10,138 nt of DNA from an uncultured Prevotella sp. (GTDB taxonomy: Bacteria; Bacteroidota; Bacteroidia; Bacteroidales; Bacteroidaceae), in assembly GCA_900551985.1 (NCBI GenBank), contig URYG01000117.1:1-10138 (forward strand), read 5' to 3'. How positions within the stretch are numbered: position 1 is the stretch's first letter; each line of letters begins with the position of its first letter. The notes below the pieces were generated by a model. The model was not told the DNA's origin and ran no database searches. It saw nothing but the letters and a program-made list of their open reading frames with translations. Below, in pieces: positions 7,424 through 10,138 of this stretch. The position numbers and the translations under genes were made by a program.

Positions 7424-7431
7424 TATATTTG
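7424..7431 (+). promoter_or_regulatory. Bacteroidota-type promoter -7 element for skp2
   Basis: TATATTTG is an exact TAnnTTTG match in the 139-nt gap between the first and second Skp genes. Transcription from about 7437 would give a leader of roughly 80 nt, containing a possible GCGG/CCGC pairing (7450-7453 with 7464-7467) and then an A-rich tract just before the ATG at 7516. A -33 box is not clear. With the terminator at 8030 this would make skp2 an independent unit. Confidence 0.6.
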
Positions 7432-7515
7432 CAGCCGATAAGAGAGGATGCGGCAGGAAAACACCGCCCTCGGCATAACCAATTAAGAATAATAATTAAA
7501 AAAGAATAAACAGAA

Positions 7516-8001
7516 ATGAAAAAGCTTATTTTAATGTTGATGCTTTGCGCACCAATGACAATGATGGCACAGAAGTTCGGTAAGGTAAATACTCAGCAGA
7601 TCATGCAGTCTTTGCCAGACGTAGCTAAGGCCAACGGCGAGTTGGAAGCTCTCCAGAAGCAGAAGGAGAACGACCTCAAGTCTATGCAGGATGAGTTCCA
7701 GCGCAAGGCAGACGAGTACCAGAAGGGCGCAAGCACAATGAATGCTACTGCCAAGCAGCAGAAGGAAACAGAATTGCAGGGTCTTCAGCAGAAGATTCAG
7801 CAGGCTTACCAGGATGGTCAGCAGGAGTTGCAGAAGAAGAGCAGTGAGCTCATGCAGCCTATCATCGCTAAGGTACGTACAGCTATCGAGGCTGTAGGTA
7901 AGGCTGGTAACTATACATACATCATGGAGGAAGGCACAGCTATCTATACTGGCGCCAACGTGGTAGATGTTACCAAGGAAGTACAGGCTAAGATCAAGTA
8001 A
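7516..8001 (+). CDS. Periplasmic OmpH/Skp-family chaperone, second paralogue
   Basis: The protein has 161 residues. The signal peptide is MKKLILMLMLCAPMTMMA, probably cut at A18|Q19, followed by KFGKVNTQQIMQSLPDVAKAN, the standard OmpH start. Helical arms at ~38-115 are exceptionally Gln- and Lys-rich (KQQKETELQGLQQKIQQAY). The last part (YTYIMEEGTAIYTGANVVDVTKEVQAKI) is the closing body strand and helix. It is the shortest and plainest of the three paralogues here. It has its own promoter-like sequence and a strong terminator. Its codon use (GCT, GGT, GTA, ACA) is closer to highly expressed pckA than to skp1 or skp3, which suggests it is the abundant, general version; that is inference. Upstream of the ATG is an A-rich tract rather than a Shine-Dalgarno sequence, as is common in this phylum. 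Confidence 0.93.
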   Translation: MKKLILMLMLCAPMTMMAQKFGKVNTQQIMQSLPDVAKANGELEALQKQKENDLKSMQDEFQRKADEYQKGASTMNATAKQQKETELQGLQQKIQQAYQDGQQELQKKSSELMQPIIAKVRTAIEAVGKAGNYTYIMEEGTAIYTGANVVDVTKEVQAKIK

Positions 8002-8029
8002 TCAAACGTAAGTATTTCGATAGAAAAGC

Positions 8030-8060
8030 TAAGGGCAGGCACAAGTGCCTGCCCTTATTT
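8030..8060 (+). terminator. Intrinsic terminator of skp2
   Basis: TAAGGGCAGGCA (8030-8041) pairs perfectly with TGCCTGCCCTTA (8046-8057) around a CAAG loop, a 12-bp G/C-rich stem followed by TTATTTATC. It begins 28 bases after the skp2 stop. It should stop most transcription before skp3, so skp3-murI needs either read-through or a start in the AT-rich stretch 8058-8105, where I see only a poor -7 match (TATATTCA, 8070-8077). Confidence 0.88.
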
Positions 8061-8070
8061 ATCATCTAGT

Positions 8071-8097
8071 ATATTCATATCATATATAATAAGGTAT
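8071..8097 (+). promoter_or_regulatory. Leader element upstream of skp3 (copy 3)
   Basis: This stretch has ATATTCATATC (8071-8081), shared exactly with the porG-like leader at 2664-2674. It also has TATATAATAAGGTAT (8083-8097), shared exactly with the bamA leader at 4196-4210. AAGGTA ends 9 nt before the ATG at 8106. Carrying both blocks, it links the two other copies and makes chance similarity less likely. Confidence 0.5.
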
Positions 8098-8105
8098 CAC
8101 GCATT

Positions 8106-8657
8106 ATGAAAAAGAATCTCCTATTTTTGGCGCTCGCTCTTGTTGCCCTCTCGGCTTCTGCACAGCAGAATCAGACTCCGGCGGAACAACCAGCAGCCAT
8201 CGTTGCACAGCCAGCATTGCGATTTGGCTACTTCAGCTTTGAGCAGGTTTTTCATACCATGCCTGGTTACGCCATAGCCAAGCATAATATGGATGAACTC
8301 CGCGCAAAGTATGATGAGGAAACCAAGCGCGTGGAAACTGAGTTTAATACCAAGTATGAGGAATTCCTTGACGGTCAGCGCTCGTATGCCAAGACTATCC
8401 TGGAGAAGCGCCAGGCTGAACTGCGTGAGTTGATGGAGAAGAACATCGCCTTCAAGGCTGAGGCTGCCAAACTCCTGAATCAGGCTGAGACCGATGCGTA
8501 TGCTCCTCTCAAGGCACAGATCAACGAGGCTGCCAAGCAGATTGGCAAGGAGAAGGGATTTGCCTTCATCATCAATACCGACAACAACGCCACACCTTAT
8601 CTGAGTGAAGAGATGGGTGAGGATATTACAGCAGTGCTGGAGGAGAAACTGAAATGA
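8106..8657 (+). CDS. Periplasmic OmpH/Skp-family chaperone, third paralogue
   Basis: The protein has 183 residues. The signal peptide MKKNLLFLALALVALSASA is cut at A19|Q20. Unlike its two neighbours it then carries a ~19-residue Gln/Pro/Ala-rich linker (QNQTPAEQPAAIVAQP) before the OmpH core starts at LRFGYFSFEQVFHTMPGYAIAK (~38). Charged helical arms run ~60-135 and are rich in Glu/Lys/Arg rather than Gln. The end, KGFAFIINTDNNATPYLSEEMGEDITAVLEEKL, is the typical body-closing strand and helix. It is separated from skp2 by a terminator, and its last bases overlap the murI start (ATGA, 8654-8657), so it is translationally coupled to cell-wall precursor synthesis rather than to bamA. Family membership is clear; the role of the linker is unknown. 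Confidence 0.91.
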   Translation: MKKNLLFLALALVALSASAQQNQTPAEQPAAIVAQPALRFGYFSFEQVFHTMPGYAIAKHNMDELRAKYDEETKRVETEFNTKYEEFLDGQRSYAKTILEKRQAELRELMEKNIAFKAEAAKLLNQAETDAYAPLKAQINEAAKQIGKEKGFAFIINTDNNATPYLSEEMGEDITAVLEEKLK

Positions 8658-9490
8658 TTCTGCCATCCAATCCCGGACCTATCGGAATCTTTGATTCCGG
8701 ATATGGCGGCTTGACCATCCTGCATGGCTTGCGCCAGATGTTACCGCAGTACGACTATATGTATCTGGGCGACAATGCCCGTGCGCCATACGGTTCGCGC
8801 TCCTTCGAGGTGGTGTATAAGTTCACGCGCCAGGCTGTGCTGAAGCTCTTTTCCATGGGTTGCCATCTGGTGATCCTGGGTTGCAATACGGCATCGGCTA
8901 AGGCTTTGCGCTCTATCCAGCAGAGAGACATTCCGGAACTGGATCCTGAGAGAAGGGTACTCGGTATCATCCGCCCTACTGCCGAGGTGATTGGTACCCT
9001 GACCAAGAGCCGCCATGTAGGCATCCTTGCCACAGAGGGAACCATCAAGAGTGAAAGCTACAAGATGGAGATTGGCAAGCTCTGGCCGGATATCCAGGTA
9101 AGCGGAGTGGCTTGTCCGCTCTGGGCTGCTATCGTAGAGGCTAACGAGGCTGATAGTCCTGGTGCTGATTATTTCGTCAAGAAGCGCATCGACCAGTTGA
9201 TGCGTATGGATGAGGACATCGATACCATCATCCTGGGTTGCACCCATTATCCACTGCTCATGAGCAGCATCGTGAAGAATCTTCCCGACGGTGTGAGAGT
9301 GGTGCCACAGGGACAGTATGTGGCAAACAGTCTGCAGGATTATCTGCAGCGACATCCGAAGATGGAACAGATGGTGACAAAGGGTGGTAGCTGCAAGTAT
9401 CTGACTACAGAAAGTGAGGAGAAATTCAAGGAGTCGGCGTTGATATTCCTGCATGAGCAGGTGGACGTTACACACGTGGACCTTGAATAG
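8654..9490 (+). CDS. murI: Glutamate racemase
   Basis: Interconverts L- and D-glutamate in the cytosol without cofactor, supplying D-Glu for the peptidoglycan stem peptide. Its 278 residues are normal for the family. The N-terminal motif is IGIFDSGYGGLTIL (Asp14, Ser15), followed by LGDNARAPYGSRS. The two catalytic cysteines are present: Cys77 in ILGCNTASA and Cys196 in LGCTHYPLL, the latter followed by the conserved His198. The start at 8654 overlaps the skp3 stop by four bases (ATGA), indicating translational coupling. The family motifs begin at residue 10, so this start leaves no odd extension. The tail (HEQVDVTHVDLE) lies beyond the conserved core. The stop at 9488-9490 is followed by 30 nt of AT repeat and then rbfA, with no terminator between, so co-transcription is likely. 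Confidence 0.96.
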   Translation: MILPSNPGPIGIFDSGYGGLTILHGLRQMLPQYDYMYLGDNARAPYGSRSFEVVYKFTRQAVLKLFSMGCHLVILGCNTASAKALRSIQQRDIPELDPERRVLGIIRPTAEVIGTLTKSRHVGILATEGTIKSESYKMEIGKLWPDIQVSGVACPLWAAIVEANEADSPGADYFVKKRIDQLMRMDEDIDTIILGCTHYPLLMSSIVKNLPDGVRVVPQGQYVANSLQDYLQRHPKMEQMVTKGGSCKYLTTESEEKFKESALIFLHEQVDVTHVDLE

Positions 9491-9518
9491 TTTATAATTA
9501 ATAGTTTATAGTTAATAG
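9491..9518 (+). repeat. Two-copy 14-bp AT-rich tandem repeat between murI and rbfA
   Basis: TTTATAATTAATAG (9491-9504) is followed directly by TTTATAGTTAATAG (9505-9518), 13 of 14 bases identical. The unit's ATAGTT end also occurs just before (9487-9492) and just after (9515-9520) the array. The repeat fills essentially the whole 30-nt gap and runs into the rbfA ATG at 9521, so it supplies the ribosome-loading region. Similar AT repeats are, in my recollection, common in Prevotella/Bacteroides spacers. Confidence 0.7.
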
Positions 9519-9520
9519 TT

Positions 9521-9856
9521 ATGCAAGAAACAAGACAAAACCGTATATCAAGACTGCTCCAGAAGGAGTTGAGTCTTATCTTCCAGTCACAGACCCGTAT
9601 GATGCATGGTGTGATGGTAAGTGTTACTAAGGTAAGAGTGAGTCCGGATCTTAGCATCTGCACCGCTTACCTCAGCGTGTTCCCATCTGAAAAGGGTGAG
9701 GAGATACTGAAGAATATCAATGCCAACGAGAAGACCATCCGCTTCGACCTGGGCAGAAAGGTGAGAAATCAGTTGCGCATCATTCCTGAGCTCCGTTTCT
9801 TCCTGGACGACAGCCTGGATTATCTGGAGCGCATCGACGAACTCTTGAAACAATAA
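9521..9856 (+). CDS. rbfA: 30S ribosome-binding factor A
   Basis: RbfA is a small KH-type protein that binds the immature 30S subunit and helps process and fold the 16S rRNA 5' end; it is needed for growth in the cold in other bacteria. Its 111 residues are typical of Bacteroidota versions, shorter than E. coli (133). The N terminus RQNRISRLLQKELSLIF matches the family start (R-I-x-x-x-L-x-x-E). VSVTKVRVSPDLSICTAYLSVFPS is the central beta strand pair with the usual V-S-x-D-L pattern. RKVRNQLRIIPELRFFLDDSLDYLERIDELL is the conserved C-terminal half (R-x-x-x-P-x-L-x-F-x-x-D). It sits 30 nt behind murI and ahead of an FtsX-type permease, an order I recall from other Bacteroidota. Confidence 0.94.
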   Translation: MQETRQNRISRLLQKELSLIFQSQTRMMHGVMVSVTKVRVSPDLSICTAYLSVFPSEKGEEILKNINANEKTIRFDLGRKVRNQLRIIPELRFFLDDSLDYLERIDELLKQ

Positions 9857-9874
9857 TCGTATTCTAAGAAATGA

Positions 9875-9905
9875 AGGGAGTCAAGGCGTTATGACTTGAC
9901 TCCCT
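9875..9905 (+). terminator. Hairpin after rbfA without a T tract
   Basis: AGGGAGTCAAG (9875-9885) pairs with CTTGACTCCCT (9895-9905), an 11-bp stem with a 9-base loop. The following bases are TATACTATATTAA, not a T run, so factor-independent termination on the + strand would be weak. It may be a partial terminator, an mRNA-processing or stabilising stem, or, with TTT on the opposite side, a stop for reverse-strand transcription. It lies 28 bases before the permease ATG. Confidence 0.55.
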
Positions 9906-9914
9906 ATACTATAT

Positions 9915-9924
9915 TAATAAGGTA
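9915..9924 (+). promoter_or_regulatory. Leader element upstream of the permease gene (copy 4)
   Basis: TAATAAGGTA ends 9 nt before the ATG at 9934, the same spacing as before skp3. Upstream it is preceded by TACTATAT, as is the bamA copy. It is placed between the rbfA hairpin and the permease start. Confidence 0.4.
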
Positions 9925-9933
9925 AAAAGACAA

Positions 9934-10138
9934 ATGAATTTTCCATTCTTTATTGCTCGCAGGTATCTCTTTTCCAAGAAGAGTACACACGTTATCAACG
10001 TGATCAGCTCCATCTCTGTGATTGGAGTGGCTGTGGCTACGATGGCACTTGTCATCGTGCTGAGCGTATTTAATGGTTTCCACGACCTGGTGGCTACGCT
10101 CTTTACGACGATACCCAAGGTCTGCGCCAGACGGATAC
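9934..10138 (+). CDS. FtsX/LolC-LolE-type ABC transporter permease, 3'-truncated by window edge
   Basis: Only 68 codons are visible. MNFPFFIARRYLFSKKS is the cytosolic N terminus (the IARRYL...K pattern is typical of LolC/LolE). It is followed by a strongly hydrophobic first membrane segment, ~20-46 (VINVISSISVIGVAVATMALVIVLSVF), and the family NGF motif. This family moves lipoproteins from the inner membrane to the LolA carrier, or performs related mechanotransmission; with so little sequence the substrate cannot be set. In other Bacteroidota a permease of this type follows rbfA. The last visible residues (LFTTIPKVCARRI) depart from the LFT-x-FDP pattern I would expect after the first membrane segment. 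No stop codon occurs before the window ends. Confidence 0.82.
   Translation, partial: MNFPFFIARRYLFSKKSTHVINVISSISVIGVAVATMALVIVLSVFNGFHDLVATLFTTIPKVCARRI

Noticed and set aside
7437..7515. Riboswitch or structured RNA in the skp2 leader
   Set aside because: Only a 4-bp GCGG/CCGC pairing is visible; no known riboswitch core is recognisable.
8121..8666. Open frame on the - strand across skp3 (181 codons)
   Set aside because: Antisense shadow of skp3 with no recognisable protein features or promoter.
8741..9475. Long open frame on the - strand inside murI (244 codons)
   Set aside because: Antisense shadow of murI; His/Leu-rich translation with no signal peptide or domain I recognise.
1..10138. 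Defence system, prophage, insertion sequence or CRISPR array
   Set aside because: All genes are accounted for by conserved envelope, metabolic or ribosome functions; no terminal inverted repeats, transposase or spaced direct repeats were found by eye.

Overview
This looks like chromosomal DNA from a member of the Bacteroidota, most likely Prevotellaceae (Segatella/Prevotella, copri-like). The grounds are: TAnnTTTG-type -7 promoter elements, general lack of Shine-Dalgarno sequences, exported proteins whose signal peptides end just before a Gln, a lipoprotein with an acidic motif after its cysteine, and the gene order porG-like (DUF6089) - uppS - bamA - skp - skp - murI - rbfA - FtsX-type permease. 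The species guess is an inference from remembered protein similarity. All genes lie on the + strand. I see no tRNA, rRNA, CRISPR array, insertion sequence or phage gene.

Layout. 1-1058: 3' two thirds of ATP-dependent phosphoenolpyruvate carboxykinase, closed by a strong intrinsic terminator (1088-1129). 1130-1259: AT-rich spacer holding a promoter (-7 element 1227-1234). 1260-2645: surface-type lipoprotein with Asp-box (BNR-like) repeats. 2690-3385: small outer-membrane barrel of the DUF6089/PorG type. 3410-4162: undecaprenyl diphosphate synthase. 4213-6849: BamA. 6861-7376: first Skp/OmpH chaperone, 11 nt behind bamA. 7377-7515: spacer with an inverted repeat and a second TAnnTTTG promoter. 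7516-8001: second Skp/OmpH, with its own strong terminator (8030-8060). 8106-8657: third Skp/OmpH, overlapping murI (8654-9490) by four bases. 9521-9856: rbfA behind a short AT-rich tandem repeat. 9876-9904: hairpin. 9934-window end: start of a LolC/E/FtsX-type permease.

The genes form an envelope-biogenesis neighbourhood. UppS makes the C55 lipid carrier, and MurI supplies D-glutamate for peptidoglycan. The Skp-like proteins would carry unfolded barrels across the periplasm to BamA, which inserts them. The permease is probably a lipoprotein-release or related ABC exporter, and the PorG-like barrel and Asp-box lipoprotein are candidate clients at the outer membrane. In Porphyromonas gingivalis the equivalent block contains the type IX secretion protein PorG and an Skp-like protein tied to that system.

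The window is mostly conserved housekeeping DNA. I do not see a clearly new system. The most unusual signal is a short leader element (core TAAGGTA, often inside TATAATAAGGTA) repeated just upstream of four genes: porG-like, bamA, skp3 and the permease. Also notable are three differently wired Skp paralogues, a Tyr/Asn-rich insertion in the BamA barrel, and an inverted repeat next to the skp2 promoter.
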